Notes: generated by a model not told the origin, from the letters alone. Shown: positions 53,028-62,686, numbered from the stretch's first letter. The stretch is DNA of 64,000 nt from Cohnella lubricantis (GCF_014212015.1 NZ_JACJVN010000021.1:555-64554); one strand, 5' to 3'. Numbers and translations are program-made.

Positions 53028-54128
53028 ATGGCTTTATCCTGTGGCATCGTCGGTCTTCCTAACGTAGGCAAGTCGACGTTATTTAACGCGATTACGCAAG
53101 CCGGCGCTGAGTCGGCCAACTATCCGTTCTGCACGATCGACCCGAACGTCGGCGTCGTTGAAGTGCCGGACGAGCGGCTGCAGAAGCTGGCGGCGATCGT
53201 GAATCCGAACCGGATCGTGCCGACTGCCTTCGAATTCGTCGATATCGCCGGTCTGGTGAAGGGCGCCAGCCGCGGCGAAGGCTTGGGCAACAAGTTCCTC
53301 GCCAACATCCGCGAGGTCGATGCGATCGTTCACGTCGTTCGCTGCTTCGTCGACGAGAACATCACCCACGTGTCGGGCAAGATCGACCCGATCAACGATA
53401 TCGAGGTAATCAACCTCGAGCTTATTCTGGCGGACATCGACTCGGTGGAGAAGCGGATCGACCGCAGCCGCAAGAACATGAAGGGCGGCGACAAGAAGTA
53501 CGCGCAGGAGCTGGAAGTGCTGGAGCGCGTCCGCGCCGCGCTGATCAACGAGAAGCCGGCGCGCAGCGTCGAGCTCTCCGATGAGGAGAAGCTGGTCATC
53601 CGCGACCTCCATCTGCTGACGATCAAACCGGTGCTCTATGCGGCTAACGTTCATGAGAGCGAAGCGGCGAATGCCGACGCCAACCCTTACGTGCAGAAGG
53701 TTCGCGAATTCGCGGCGGCGGAGAACTCCGAGGTCGTGCCGATCAGCGCGAAGGTGGAGTCGGAGATCGCGGAATTGGAAGGCGAAGACAAGGCAATGTT
53801 CCTCGAAGAGCTTGGCCTTGCCGAATCCGGCCTCGATCGTCTCATCCGCGCCGCTTACAAGCTGCTTGGCTTGTACACCTACTTCACGGCCGGCGTGCAA
53901 GAAGTCCGCGCATGGACGATCCGCAAGGGGACGAAGGCGCCGCAAGCGGCCGCTGTCATCCACACCGACTTCGAACGCGGCTTCATCCGCGCCGAGGTCG
54001 TCTCCTACGAAGACCTCGTGACCGCCGGCTCTATGGGAGCTGCCCGCGACAAGGGCCAGCTTCGCTTGGAAGGCAAGGAGTACGTGGTCGCCGACGGCGA
54101 CGTCATGCATTTCCGCTTTAACGTCTAA
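53028..54128 (+). CDS. ychF: Ribosome-binding ATPase YchF
   Basis: This 366-residue Obg-family protein has G1 [10 protein letters not shown]3 DIAG and NVHE in place of NKxD, which explains its ATP preference. A helical insert (about residues 125-200) and a C-terminal TGS domain (about 280-366) follow. It acts on ribosomes and in oxidative-stress signalling. CAGGAG precedes the ATG. A terminator follows directly. Confidence 0.96.
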   Translation: MALSCGIVGLPNVGKSTLFNAITQAGAESANYPFCTIDPNVGVVEVPDERLQKLAAIVNPNRIVPTAFEFVDIAGLVKGASRGEGLGNKFLANIREVDAIVHVVRCFVDENITHVSGKIDPINDIEVINLELILADIDSVEKRIDRSRKNMKGGDKKYAQELEVLERVRAALINEKPARSVELSDEEKLVIRDLHLLTIKPVLYAANVHESEAANADANPYVQKVREFAAAENSEVVPISAKVESEIAELEGEDKAMFLEELGLAESGLDRLIRAAYKLLGLYTYFTAGVQEVRAWTIRKGTKAPQAAAVIHTDFERGFIRAEVVSYEDLVTAGSMGAARDKGQLRLEGKEYVVADGDVMHFRFNV

Positions 54129-54162
54129 GGAAGGCGATCCGCTCGCCGACAAGCACGAATCG

Positions 54163-54198
54163 CAGCCTCCGGCTTTGTGGCCGGGGGCTGTTTGCTTT
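54163..54198 (+). terminator. Terminator after ychF
   Basis: CAGCCTCCGGC and GCCGGGGGCTG form an 11-bp stem with one G-U pair, followed by TTTGCTTTCT. Confidence 0.7.
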
Positions 54199-54288
54199 CT
54201 CAAACGCCGGGTGCAACATTTGACTCTTCAGCTCCGTCAGGGATCATGCAAGACCATACAGCCAAGATGTGGGAGGAGAAGGGATTAC

Positions 54289-55143
54289 ATGAAGCACAAG
54301 CAAGCATTGCTCGTATTGACGGCGGCCGGCGTACTCGGCGCTTCGGCAGCGGTAGGCGCTTCCGGGCTGCAAGAGAAGGTTGCCGGATTGCTGCGTTCGG
54401 ACGTGCAAATTACTGTTAACGGCGAAGCGACGGCGATTGAACCGGTCTACATAAACGGCAGAGCTTATGTGCCGGTTCGGGATGCGGCAGACGCGCTCGG
54501 CTATACGATTAACGTACAAGGCAAACAAATCGAGCTGTCTACGCCTGAACCTGTGGAAGATGAACTGGAGGCAATCCAAATGTCCGGCGTCGTCGTGGGC
54601 GTATCCCAAGCGACGGACGGCGGCCCGACGCGGTTGGAAGTCCGCGGCGCAGGGGGCGCGCAATGGATGATGCTCTATGCTGACAGCGACACGGCGATCA
54701 CCGACGAGAGCGGCGCTGTTAAGACCGTCAGCGACATCAAGGAAGGCACGCATATTACGGCCGACTACGGTCCGATCATCGCGATGAGCTATCCGGGCCA
54801 ATCGTCCGCTTCCAAGATCGTGATCGGCGTAGATCATCTGGTCAAGGAAGATACGGTCAGCCGAGTAGAACTGACCAAGCGCGGCTGGCAGGTGCAGCTT
54901 GGCGCGCCGATAGATGAGAACGGCGAGTTCTCCGCTTCCTCCGTCGTGCTGAACGTTAGCGACGATACGCTGGTCGTGAAGAAGAACGGCGAGTCAGTGA
55001 AGCTGGAGGATCTGAAGGAAGGGACGAAGGTTCGCGCTTATTACGGACCGATCGAGACGCGGAGCCTTCCTCCGCAAAGCTCGGCAGCGCTGATCGTGGT
55101 GCTGGACGGCGATTCGATCGCAGAAGGCTTCCTGGGGCAATAA
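54289..55143 (+). CDS. Stalk-domain (copper amine oxidase N-like) secreted protein
   Basis: This 284-residue protein has a signal peptide (about residues 1-25), then VYINGRAYVPVRDAADALG (about 53-71), the hallmark of the copper-amine-oxidase N-terminal stalk domain common in Paenibacillus. The rest is two similar beta-rich units, each with LxxLKEGT-like and YYGP/ADYGP turns (near residues 165 and 255). It is probably a cell-surface protein without enzyme activity. GGGAGGAG precedes ATG 54289. Confidence 0.8.
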   Translation: MKHKQALLVLTAAGVLGASAAVGASGLQEKVAGLLRSDVQITVNGEATAIEPVYINGRAYVPVRDAADALGYTINVQGKQIELSTPEPVEDELEAIQMSGVVVGVSQATDGGPTRLEVRGAGGAQWMMLYADSDTAITDESGAVKTVSDIKEGTHITADYGPIIAMSYPGQSSASKIVIGVDHLVKEDTVSRVELTKRGWQVQLGAPIDENGEFSASSVVLNVSDDTLVVKKNGESVKLEDLKEGTKVRAYYGPIETRSLPPQSSAALIVVLDGDSIAEGFLGQ

Positions 55144-55162
55144 TCCTCTCCGAATAGACAGA

Positions 55163-55208
55163 AGAGGCGTTCGCAAGGCAGCCAAGCTGCCGGTGAACGC
55201 CTCTATTT
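55163..55208. terminator. Bidirectional terminator between convergent genes
   Basis: AGAGGCGTTC and GAACGCCTCT pair, with an inner GGCAG-CTGCC stem; T-rich on both sides. Confidence 0.7.
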
Positions 55209-55209
55209 G

Positions 55210-55662
55210 TTACCCTCTGCGCCGTTGTCTCTGTTCAGCTGTCCGATTGAACTTGCCGAGCAGCTCGCCGAGCTTGCGGCAGTCTTCCTCAGGCCACTCG
55301 TTCAGCAGCTTGGCATAGAACTCTTTGCGGCTCCGTCGCACCTCCGTCAGCATGGCCGGCACGCCGTCGGTAATCCGCAGCAGGCTGACCCGCGCGTCTT
55401 GAGGGTCTGCCATCCGCTCGACATACCCTTTGGATTCGAGCGCAGCCGTCTGACGGCTGGCCGTCGAGATGTCCAGCTGCAGCTCATCGGCAAGCGCCTT
55501 GATGCCGACGGGTCCTTTGCGTTCCAAGTACCGAAGCAGCAGATATGCTGAACGATCCAGCTCGATGCCGCTCAGGCCGGCTAATCGAACCGCTTCCGCG
55601 CGACGCATGAAGATGGCGATCTCCATCTCAATGGCGTCGAACACTTCATCTCCCATCTCCAT
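55210..55662 (-). CDS. MarR-family transcriptional regulator
   Basis: This is a ~150-residue winged-helix repressor (recognition region LADELQLDISTASRQTAAL, wing DPQDARVSLLRIT). GGGAG sets ATG 55662; further upstream methionines are less supported. It is divergent from the YhgE gene and most likely represses it through the two palindromes between them. Confidence 0.87.
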   Translation of the reverse strand: MEMGDEVFDAIEMEIAIFMRRAEAVRLAGLSGIELDRSAYLLLRYLERKGPVGIKALADELQLDISTASRQTAALESKGYVERMADPQDARVSLLRITDGVPAMLTEVRRSRKEFYAKLLNEWPEEDCRKLGELLGKFNRTAEQRQRRRG

Positions 55663-55750
55663 GGCCACTCCCGTTCCGAATGTCATCCTTATTTCTAGCT
55701 TACCGTTGATAGACGGCAGGTGCAAGGTTGTTCGCCTGCTGATTTTTCCA

Positions 55751-55799
55751 TTGACGCTTAATAACTTGTATCATACAATGTTAAGGTTGTATCATGCAA
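55751..55799 (+). promoter_or_regulatory. yhgE-type promoter with two palindromic operators
   Basis: TTGACG (55751-55756) and TACAAT (55774-55779) are 17 bases apart. TTGTATCATACAA (55766-55778) overlaps the -10, and TTGTATCATGCAA (55787-55799) lies 21 bases later on the same helix face. Confidence 0.85.
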
Positions 55800-55858
55800 C
55801 CGATGATTCGCCGACGAGGCATGATGATGAATTTATAGGCAAGGGGAAGATCGTGTTC

Positions 55859-57871
55859 ATGCGTCAGAAAAGTTTGTTTAGGCACGACTGGCATTTCATC
55901 CTGAACCACAAGCAACTTCGCATAGCGGTGGCGATCCTGCTGCTCGTTCCGGTGCTCTATGCAGGGATGTTCCTGTCAGGCTACTGGAATCCGTATGACA
56001 AGCTCGACAAGCTCCCGGTTGCGGTCGTCAACCTGGATCACGGAGCGGCGATCTCCGGGCAGCAGCTCGATGTCGGCAAGGATATGGTCGACGAGCTGAA
56101 GCGGACGAACAGCTTCGATTATCGCTTCGTTAATCTGGAGGAAGCGGACGAAGGACTGGAGACGGGAGAGTACTATCTAAGCATAGTGATTCCGGAGAAC
56201 TTCTCCGCGAATATCGCGTCGCTGAACGGCGATCATCCCGAGCAGGCGCAGCTGATCTACAAGACCAATCCGGGCAACAACTACGTGTCCGGCCAGATCG
56301 GCAGCTCCGCCTTGACGAAGCTGAAGGATGAAGTCAGCCAGAACATTATTAAGACTTATACGACGACGGTAATGGACAGCATCCGGCAGCTATCCGACGG
56401 CTTCGCGCAAGCAGGCGAAGGCGCAGGCAAGCTGTCCGAAGGCGCGGCTAGCGCCAAAGAAGGAGCCGACCAGCTGGAGGCCGGCATCGGCTCGCTGAAG
56501 GACGGCGCCTACAAGCTGGAGGATGGTCTATCCCCGCTCGCCGACGGGATGAAGAAGCTGCGGCAGAGCGCGGAGCAACTGCAGGATGGCGCCGCATCGC
56601 TGTCCGGCGGCTTGGGCAAGCTGGACGCCGCCGAGGCGCAGCTGGCCAAGAGCAGCGCGGGCGTAGACGCGAATCTGGCGCAGCTGGCGGCTGGATTAAG
56701 CGATGAGCAGAAGCGGGCGGCCGGAGCTTCGGATGAAGCCGTTCAATTGAGCGAAGCTCTCAAGAAGTTCGCCGGCGAGCATCCCGATCTAGCGTCGGAT
56801 GAGGCGCTGGCCGCTATCATGAAGTCGAGCGAACAACTGGAAGCAGACAGCTCTGCGTCGCAACAGGCGGCGGCTCAGCTGGCCAAGTCGGCTGCAGGCT
56901 TGAGCGCAGGCCATACCAAGCTGACCAACAGCTTGGAGGCCGTATCGTCGAGCCTTGCGGCTAGCGCGAAGGGCGGTTCGGAGCTGGCCGCGGGCATGAG
57001 CCAATTCAACGCTGGGCTTGGGTCTTGGAGCCAAGGCTTTAGCGCGTTCGGCGCCGGGCTCCACTCGCTGGCCGACGGCTCCGCGCAATTGAACACCGGG
57101 GCGGAGGCGCTTGCGCAAGGGTTCGTCAGCTTGGTCAACGGCTCGCAGGAGCTGAGCGGCCAATTGCAGGACGCCGCGGCCCAATCGGCAGGCGCCGGAG
57201 CCAGCGACGAGATGCTGAACATGTATGCGCAGCCGATTCAACTAGTCGAGCAGCCGATATCCGGGGTGCCGAACTACGGCACGGGATCGGCGCCGTACTT
57301 CTTGGCTCTCGGCCTTCTGGTCGGCGGTCTGATGGCATTCAACATCATTCCGTTTAACTTCCCGGCGAGCCCGCAGGTAGGCGGCTTGAAGTTTACGTTT
57401 AGCAAGATGGGGGTGTTCTATGTCATCTCCGTTGTGCAGACGATTATCGTGAACGCGCTGCTATTGTTCGCCTTCGGCATTAAGCCGGTCAACCTTCCGA
57501 TGATGCTGCTGTACAGTCTGCTTGTCTCGTTGACCTTCATGACGCTGATCATGATGCTCGTGGTCTTGCTGGGCACGTTCGGCAAGCTGCTCGGCGTCGC
57601 GCTGGTCGTCACGCAGCTCTCGTCGAGCGGAGGCACGTTCCCATTCGAGCTGGCGCCGCAGTGGATTCAGGCGATCGGCCGATGCCTGCCGATGACCTAC
57701 GTGCAGCGCGGCTTCCATGCGGCGATCTCGACGGGCGAATGGAGCGTATATTGGAAGAACTTCGGCATCCTGCTGGCCTTCTTGGCCGGATTCATCGTCG
57801 TGATGCTCATTCGCAACTTGATGGCATCCCAATCCGGCAAGCTGCAGCCGAAGGCTGCGGGAGCGCATTAA
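55859..57871 (+). CDS. YhgE/Pip-domain membrane protein
   Basis: This 670-residue protein has one N-terminal helix (about residues 20-40), a long outer region and five C-terminal helices (about 480-650). VAVVNLDHGA (about 57-66) is the YhgE/Pip start motif. Residues ~175-430 are helical with repeating units such as LSEGAASAKEGADQLEAG. Relatives include phage receptors (YueB, Pip) and EsaA of type VII secretion; a transport role is suspected. GTG 55853 is an alternative start. Its MarR partner is divergent. Confidence 0.88.
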   Translation: MRQKSLFRHDWHFILNHKQLRIAVAILLLVPVLYAGMFLSGYWNPYDKLDKLPVAVVNLDHGAAISGQQLDVGKDMVDELKRTNSFDYRFVNLEEADEGLETGEYYLSIVIPENFSANIASLNGDHPEQAQLIYKTNPGNNYVSGQIGSSALTKLKDEVSQNIIKTYTTTVMDSIRQLSDGFAQAGEGAGKLSEGAASAKEGADQLEAGIGSLKDGAYKLEDGLSPLADGMKKLRQSAEQLQDGAASLSGGLGKLDAAEAQLAKSSAGVDANLAQLAAGLSDEQKRAAGASDEAVQLSEALKKFAGEHPDLASDEALAAIMKSSEQLEADSSASQQAAAQLAKSAAGLSAGHTKLTNSLEAVSSSLAASAKGGSELAAGMSQFNAGLGSWSQGFSAFGAGLHSLADGSAQLNTGAEALAQGFVSLVNGSQELSGQLQDAAAQSAGAGASDEMLNMYAQPIQLVEQPISGVPNYGTGSAPYFLALGLLVGGLMAFNIIPFNFPASPQVGGLKFTFSKMGVFYVISVVQTIIVNALLLFAFGIKPVNLPMMLLYSLLVSLTFMTLIMMLVVLLGTFGKLLGVALVVTQLSSSGGTFPFELAPQWIQAIGRCLPMTYVQRGFHAAISTGEWSVYWKNFGILLAFLAGFIVVMLIRNLMASQSGKLQPKAAGAH

Positions 57872-57903
57872 GCGGGAAGGCGGCGGTTGGCCGCTTGAAC
57901 GTT

Positions 57904-57957
57904 AACGGGCCGATCCGCCCGGTCTTTGCTTAAGACCGGGCGGATCGGCCCGTTTAT
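57904..57957. terminator. Very strong bidirectional terminator
   Basis: Two perfect 23-base arms (starting AACGGGCCGATCC) around loop TGCTT separate the YhgE and LysR genes. Confidence 0.85.
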
Positions 57958-57983
57958 TGTTGGGGCGCATTGGGCGGATTCAT

Positions 57984-58868
57984 TTAAGAGGCGTTCGAGA
58001 TGAGATTCAGATCCCGCGCCGCTTCCAGCTCCTCCAGCAGCAATTGCAGCGGCCGGCTGACGAAGGCGTCCTTCCGCATCACGAAGCTCGTGCGCAATCG
58101 GCGGTCGGGTGCCGGGAGCTCGTGAATCCGCAGCGTCCCTTCCTCCGCTTTCTTGGCTACGACGGACCTGGCCAGCATCGATATGCCAAGGCCGGCTTCG
58201 ACGCCCCCTATAATCGCCTCTAGAGTGCCGAACTCCATCATTCGCAGTTTGGACCATGCGTTAGCCTTCAGCCACTTCTCCATCATCTGCCGATAATAAC
58301 AGCGCCCGGCGAATACGAGAACAGGCTTGGGGGCCGCATCCATCAGCCGATCCACCCCGGCATCCGAGACGATCACCATCTCTTCGTCGAAGGCCGGAAT
58401 CGCCAGGAGATCCTCGTGCTCCACTGGTCCCGCGAGGAATGCCCCGTCTACTTCGTAGCGCAGAATCCGTTCCTCCATCGGGATGCTGTTCTCGGTCGTC
58501 AGCGTGATCTCCACTTCGGGATAGCGCTTGTGGTAGCTTGCGAGCAGCTTCGGCAGCCGCACCGCGGCGCTCGTCTGCGTCGAACCGATAGCCAGCGTCC
58601 CTCGAGGCTCGCTCGACGAGGTGACGGCCTGCGCCGCTTCCTCCAAGAGACCCAGAATCTTGTCGGCATAGGTAAGGAGCGACTTGCCGCTGGAGGTGAG
58701 CGTCATGCCTCGATTGTGCCGATAGAACAGCACAGTCTGCAGATCCGTCTCCAATTGCTGAATTCGCGCGGTGACATTGGATTGGACGTAATTCAGCTTA
58801 GCTGCCGCCTTCGTGATGGAGCCTTCATTCGCGACGGCTTGAAAGACTCGCAAATCTCCGCTTTCCAT
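57984..58868 (-). CDS. LysR-family transcriptional regulator
   Basis: This 294-residue regulator has an N-terminal helix-turn-helix (residues ~1-60, ITKAAAKLNYVQSNVTARI) and a substrate-binding-like sensor domain (about 90-294). LGISMLARSVV is a common sensor motif. AAGGAGGG precedes the ATG. It is divergent from an EamA exporter gene and probably controls it. AT-rich 58869-58987 should hold its site. Confidence 0.9.
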   Translation of the reverse strand: MESGDLRVFQAVANEGSITKAAAKLNYVQSNVTARIQQLETDLQTVLFYRHNRGMTLTSSGKSLLTYADKILGLLEEAAQAVTSSSEPRGTLAIGSTQTSAAVRLPKLLASYHKRYPEVEITLTTENSIPMEERILRYEVDGAFLAGPVEHEDLLAIPAFDEEMVIVSDAGVDRLMDAAPKPVLVFAGRCYYRQMMEKWLKANAWSKLRMMEFGTLEAIIGGVEAGLGISMLARSVVAKKAEEGTLRIHELPAPDRRLRTSFVMRKDAFVSRPLQLLLEELEAARDLNLISNAS

Positions 58869-58987
58869 TGCCTTCCCTCCTTGATATCGATATGAATGAT
58901 GGCTGATATTATTTCTAATTATTTTATATGAAACCAAGGATCGAATACAATAGCAAATATCATAGAAGGTGTGGGAGGCAGATGGAA

Positions 58988-59872
58988 ATGAACCGTATGC
59001 TATATGCTTCACTTATTCTCGCGATGACGCTGCTCGGCGGATTGGCGTTCCCGGTCGGCAGGCTTGGCATGGAAGGCGCCAGCCCCTTCCTGCTGATGGC
59101 CGTCCGGTTCGCCGTCGCGGGCGCCGGCATGGCGCTGGCCACGGCGCGAAGGCCGCAGCCTCGCGGCTGCCATTCGTGGCTGAGGCTGGCGGTCATCGGG
59201 GTATGCAATTGCGCGGGCGTTATGGGTTGCGCCTACTACAGCATGCATTGGATTACATCCGGCGAATCCGCCATCCTGACGTTCGTCAATCCGCTGCTGG
59301 TCATCGTGCTGGGCACGGCGTTCCTGGGAGCGCGCTATGGAGCGAAGCAGTGGATCGGGGTGCTCATCGGACTGCTCGGCGTGGCGGCGACCTTCGGCAC
59401 GCACTTCCAGGTGCAGCCGGGTACGTTCATCGGCTTGCTGGGGGCGTTGTTCTTCGCGGCATCGACGTTATTGATCAAGCGCTGGGGCGGCGCGTATGAC
59501 AGCTTCGTCATGACGGCCTATCAGATGATTTTCGGAAGTATCGCATTGTTTGTCCTAAGCTTGACTTCGGAGAGCCCGCATCTGACATTCGATGGAACGA
59601 CGATCGGCTCGCTGCTGTGGCTGATCTTGATGAATTCCGTCGTGCAGTTCACGATCTGGACTTACCTGCTTCGGAACAGCGATCCGGCGCGCACGAGCGC
59701 GTTCATGTTCCTGGCGCCTTTCTTCGGCGTGCTTGGCGGCTGGGCGATTATGGGCGAGCGCCTTCACTGGTATGTCGGGGCGGGCGGCGTCTTGATCGGC
59801 ATCGGCATCTTCTTGGTCAATTGGCAGCCGAAGCCGCGGACGCAATCGCGAATACTTCCAGCTGAACGTTAA
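58988..59872 (+). CDS. EamA/DMT-family exporter
   Basis: This 294-residue membrane protein has ten helices in two EamA halves (about residues 5-140 and 150-285). GGLAFPVGRLGMEGASP and LRNSDPARTSAFMFLAPFFG are typical motifs. Members export amino acids or metabolites. GGGAGG nine bases upstream favours ATG 58988. Divergent LysR gene is the likely regulator. Confidence 0.88.
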   Translation: MNRMLYASLILAMTLLGGLAFPVGRLGMEGASPFLLMAVRFAVAGAGMALATARRPQPRGCHSWLRLAVIGVCNCAGVMGCAYYSMHWITSGESAILTFVNPLLVIVLGTAFLGARYGAKQWIGVLIGLLGVAATFGTHFQVQPGTFIGLLGALFFAASTLLIKRWGGAYDSFVMTAYQMIFGSIALFVLSLTSESPHLTFDGTTIGSLLWLILMNSVVQFTIWTYLLRNSDPARTSAFMFLAPFFGVLGGWAIMGERLHWYVGAGGVLIGIGIFLVNWQPKPRTQSRILPAER

Positions 59873-59901
59873 TTCCAGCCCATCACGATGCGAACGAATT
59901 G

Positions 59902-59910
59902 TGATATAAT
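59902..59910 (+). promoter_or_regulatory. Extended -10 promoter of prfA
   Basis: TGATATAAT is a TGn-extended consensus -10, 44 bases before the start. Confidence 0.6.
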
Positions 59911-59953
59911 ATTGCACAGCATAAATGGAGCTTATTACGGAGGTTGAAGAGAA

Positions 59954-61027
59954 GTGCTGGACCGTCTGCAAGTGTTGGCGGATCGATATGAGAAGCTGAG
60001 CGAGCTGCTGTGTGATCCGGACGTCGTGAACGATTCGACACGTCTGCGCACGTATGCGAAGGAGCAATCGGATCTGAATGAGGCTTATCAGGCTTATTTG
60101 GAATATAAATCGGTCATGGAACAATTAACGAGCGCCAAGGCCATGCTGGAAGAGAAGCTGGACGACGAGATGCGCGAGATGGTGAAGCTCGAGATCGAGG
60201 AGCTGTCGGAGCGGCAGACGTCGCTGGAGGAGCAGATCCGTATTCTGCTGCTGCCGAAGGACCCGAACGACGATAAGAACGTCATTGTGGAGATCCGCGG
60301 CGCGGCTGGCGGGGAAGAGGCGAACCTGTTCGCGGCGGAGCTGTACCGGATGTACGCGAAGTATGCGGACAGCCAGGGCTGGAAGACGGAGCTGCTGGAA
60401 GCGAGCGTCAGCGACCTGGGCGGCTTCAAAGAAGTGATTTTCACCATTAACGGCGCCGGCGCATATAGCAAAATGAAGTTCGAGAGCGGCGCTCACCGCG
60501 TGCAGCGCGTGCCGGAGACGGAGTCGGGGGGACGCATCCATACGTCGACGTCGACCGTCGTCGTCATGCCGGAGGCGGAAGAGCTCGACATCGAGATTCT
60601 CGATAAGGACATCCGCGTCGACACGTTCTGCTCCAGCGGAGCGGGCGGCCAGTCCGTCAACACGACGAAGTCGGCGGTTCGCGTCACGCACATTCCGACG
60701 GGCATCGTCGCGACGTGTCAGGACGGCAAGTCGCAGAACGACAACAAGGCGAAGGCGCTGCAGGTGCTGCGGACGCGCATCATGGATATTAAGCTGCAGG
60801 AAGAAGAAGCGAAGTATGCGGGCGAACGCAAGGAGAAGATCGGCACGGGCGACCGCAGCGAGCGGATCCGCACGTACAACTTCCCGCAGAGCCGGGTGAC
60901 CGACCACCGCATCGGCTTGACGCTGCACAAGCTCGACGCCGTGCTGAACGGCGAGATGAACGAGATTGTGCAGGCGCTCACGCTGGCGGAGCAGACCGAG
61001 CTGATGGAGCGGGAAGGCATGGCGTAA
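59954..61027 (+). CDS. prfA: Peptide chain release factor 1
   Basis: This 357-residue factor ends translation at UAA and UAG. The tripeptide stop-codon reader is PET (in RVPETESGG, about residue 186), and [10 protein letters not shown] (about 229) holds the GGQ that triggers peptide release. Start is GTG 59954 with GGAGG upstream. PrmC, which methylates the GGQ Gln, is encoded downstream, but after a terminator. Confidence 0.96.
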   Translation: MLDRLQVLADRYEKLSELLCDPDVVNDSTRLRTYAKEQSDLNEAYQAYLEYKSVMEQLTSAKAMLEEKLDDEMREMVKLEIEELSERQTSLEEQIRILLLPKDPNDDKNVIVEIRGAAGGEEANLFAAELYRMYAKYADSQGWKTELLEASVSDLGGFKEVIFTINGAGAYSKMKFESGAHRVQRVPETESGGRIHTSTSTVVVMPEAEELDIEILDKDIRVDTFCSSGAGGQSVNTTKSAVRVTHIPTGIVATCQDGKSQNDNKAKALQVLRTRIMDIKLQEEEAKYAGERKEKIGTGDRSERIRTYNFPQSRVTDHRIGLTLHKLDAVLNGEMNEIVQALTLAEQTELMEREGMA

Positions 61028-61153
61028 GGCTGGACCGATGGAGCTGTGTGCTCAGCTTTTGAAGCGGGGCGTTGGTCGGAGCGCGGCACCCTCATTCGGG
61101 CGCATCGTCCGGCACGATTGGCGCTGACGGCCTGCGGATGAATAAGACGCGCG

Positions 61154-61196
61154 GCGGCGGCCAACCCTTCCGAGTGAGGGGGAGGCCGCCTTTCTG
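61154..61196 (+). terminator. Terminator between prfA and prmC
   Basis: GGCGGCC and GGCCGCC enclose an inner CCCTTC...GAGGGG stem, and TTTCTGCTG follows. The rest of 61028-61389 holds no gene; around 61276-61300 it is AT-rich with TGTATTAAAATTAATATACA, a loose dyad. Confidence 0.55.
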
Positions 61197-61389
61197 CTGC
61201 TGTTTGGCTTGATCCGACGGATCGGCGCGCAGATGGACCGGCTGGTCATAGCGCTATCGGGCAAAGGGCGGCGATTGTGTATTAAAATTAATATACATCT
61301 GCGCTTGGAATGCATAATTTGCTCCATCGTGAGAAATTCGGAAAATGTGGGCTAAATTTAATACATATTGAACGCCGGAGACGGTTGAG

Positions 61390-62607
61390 ATGACGAAAGA
61401 AGTGCGAGCGCGGGAGAGGAGTCGGCTGACGATGGAGCGGGAACGGGAGAGCGCGGCGCTGAACGCGGAGGAGCCGAGCATGGAGGAGCCAAGCGTGAAG
61501 GAACCGAGCATGAAGGAGCCGAGCGTGGAGGAACCAAGCGTGAATAAGCGGAATGCGAAGGCCCCCAGCGCAAAGGAACTAGGCGTGCAAGAAGCGAGCG
61601 CGGAGGATCCGAATGTGACAGAAGCGAACGCGGAGGAGCTGAATGTGACAGAGCCGAGCGCGGAGGATCCGAATGTGGCAGAGCCGAACGCACTGGAGTC
61701 GGGCGCGAACGAACCGCCCCGGCCGATGACGATCGGCGAGGCCTGGCGCGCCGGCGCGGCGAAGCTGCGCGAAGCAGGCGTCGGCGAAGAGGACGCGAAC
61801 GCGGAGCTGCTGCTGCTGCATGCGCTTGGCATCGGCAAGGCCGAGCTGCTGCGCGATCTTCGCGAGCCGATGCCGGCGGCGAAGCTGGAGGCGTGGGAGC
61901 GGAGCCTCGCGCGCAAGGCGGCGGGTGAGCCGGTCCAATACATCATGGGCCGGCAAGCGTTCTACGGGCGTTGGTTCGAAGTGACGCCCGACGTGCTCAT
62001 TCCGCGGCCGGAGACGGAGCTGCTTGTCGAGGCCGTGCTGGCCGCATGCGGCGGCGGTGCGCTGACGGCGCTCGACGTCGGCACGGGCAGCGGCGCCATC
62101 GCCGTCACGCTGGCGGCCGAGCGGCCGGCGTGGCGCGTGTACGCGTCCGACCTGTCGGCGGACGCGATTGCCGTGGCGCGGGGCAATGCCCGCGCCAATG
62201 ATGCGGACGAACGGGTGACGTTCGTCCGCGGGGACCTGCTCGCGCCGTTCGTCGGCGGCGCGGGCGGCGGGCAGTTCGGGGAGGCAGGGCTGGCGGTGGA
62301 CATCCTCGTGTCCAACCCGCCGTACATTCCCTCCGCCGACCTGCCGGGCTTGCAGCGCGAGGTGCGCGATCACGAGCCGCGCCTCGCGCTGGACGGCGGC
62401 CCGGACGGGCTCGCGCCGTACCGCCGCATGGCGGCGCAGCTGCGCGGTCTGCCGCGCTTGCCGCGGCTGGTCGCGTGGGAGGTCGGCGCCGGGCAAGCCG
62501 AGGACGCCGCCGCCCTGCTCCGCGAGGCCGCGGAGTGGGAGCGGATCTGGTTCGTGCGCGACTACGCCGGCATCGACCGGCATGTCCTCGCGATCCGCTC
62601 CGAATAG
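61390..62607 (+). CDS. prmC: Release-factor glutamine methyltransferase with repetitive N-terminal extension
   Basis: The last 293 residues are an ordinary PrmC: PRPETELLVEAVL (about residue 210), SAM motif LDVGTGSGAIAV (about 230) and catalytic NPPYIP (about 310). It methylates Gln of the GGQ motif of release factors. The first 112 residues are not family-like: residues 27-106 are 16 pentapeptides of type EEPSV. ATG 61390 has GGAG nine bases upstream, whereas ATG 61726, where normal homologues begin (MTIGEAWRAG), has no ribosome-binding site. So the extension is probably translated. Confidence 0.87.
   Translation: MTKEVRARERSRLTMERERESAALNAEEPSMEEPSVKEPSMKEPSVEEPSVNKRNAKAPSAKELGVQEASAEDPNVTEANAEELNVTEPSAEDPNVAEPNALESGANEPPRPMTIGEAWRAGAAKLREAGVGEEDANAELLLLHALGIGKAELLRDLREPMPAAKLEAWERSLARKAAGEPVQYIMGRQAFYGRWFEVTPDVLIPRPETELLVEAVLAACGGGALTALDVGTGSGAIAVTLAAERPAWRVYASDLSADAIAVARGNARANDADERVTFVRGDLLAPFVGGAGGGQFGEAGLAVDILVSNPPYIPSADLPGLQREVRDHEPRLALDGGPDGLAPYRRMAAQLRGLPRLPRLVAWEVGAGQAEDAAALLREAAEWERIWFVRDYAGIDRHVLAIRSE
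61468..61707 (+). repeat. 15-bp in-frame minisatellite in prmC
   Basis: Sixteen consecutive 15-base units (e.g. GAGGAGCCGAGCATG) code pentapeptides. Position 4 is Ser, Asn or Gly and position 5 Met, Val or Ala throughout; early units are near identical and later ones drift. Confidence 0.9.
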
Positions 62608-62619
62608 ACCGAGGCGACA

Positions 62620-62686
62620 ACGCCGCGCGTGACTCCAAGAGAGGAATCCCATTACTCGCCGGAGGCCGTGCGGCGTCTTACTTTTT
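62620..62686 (+). terminator. Terminator after prmC
   Basis: ACGCCGCGCG pairs with CGTGCGGCGT (one G-U), and CTTTTTG follows shortly. The loop holds CAAGAGAGGAATCCCATTAC, much like the start of the family-1 51-bp unit. Confidence 0.55.

Noticed and set aside
61390-62607. Frameshift or misassembly as cause of the PrmC extension
   Set aside because: All 16 units keep frame and a Shine-Dalgarno precedes the upstream ATG, so an error is unlikely, though expression is unproven.
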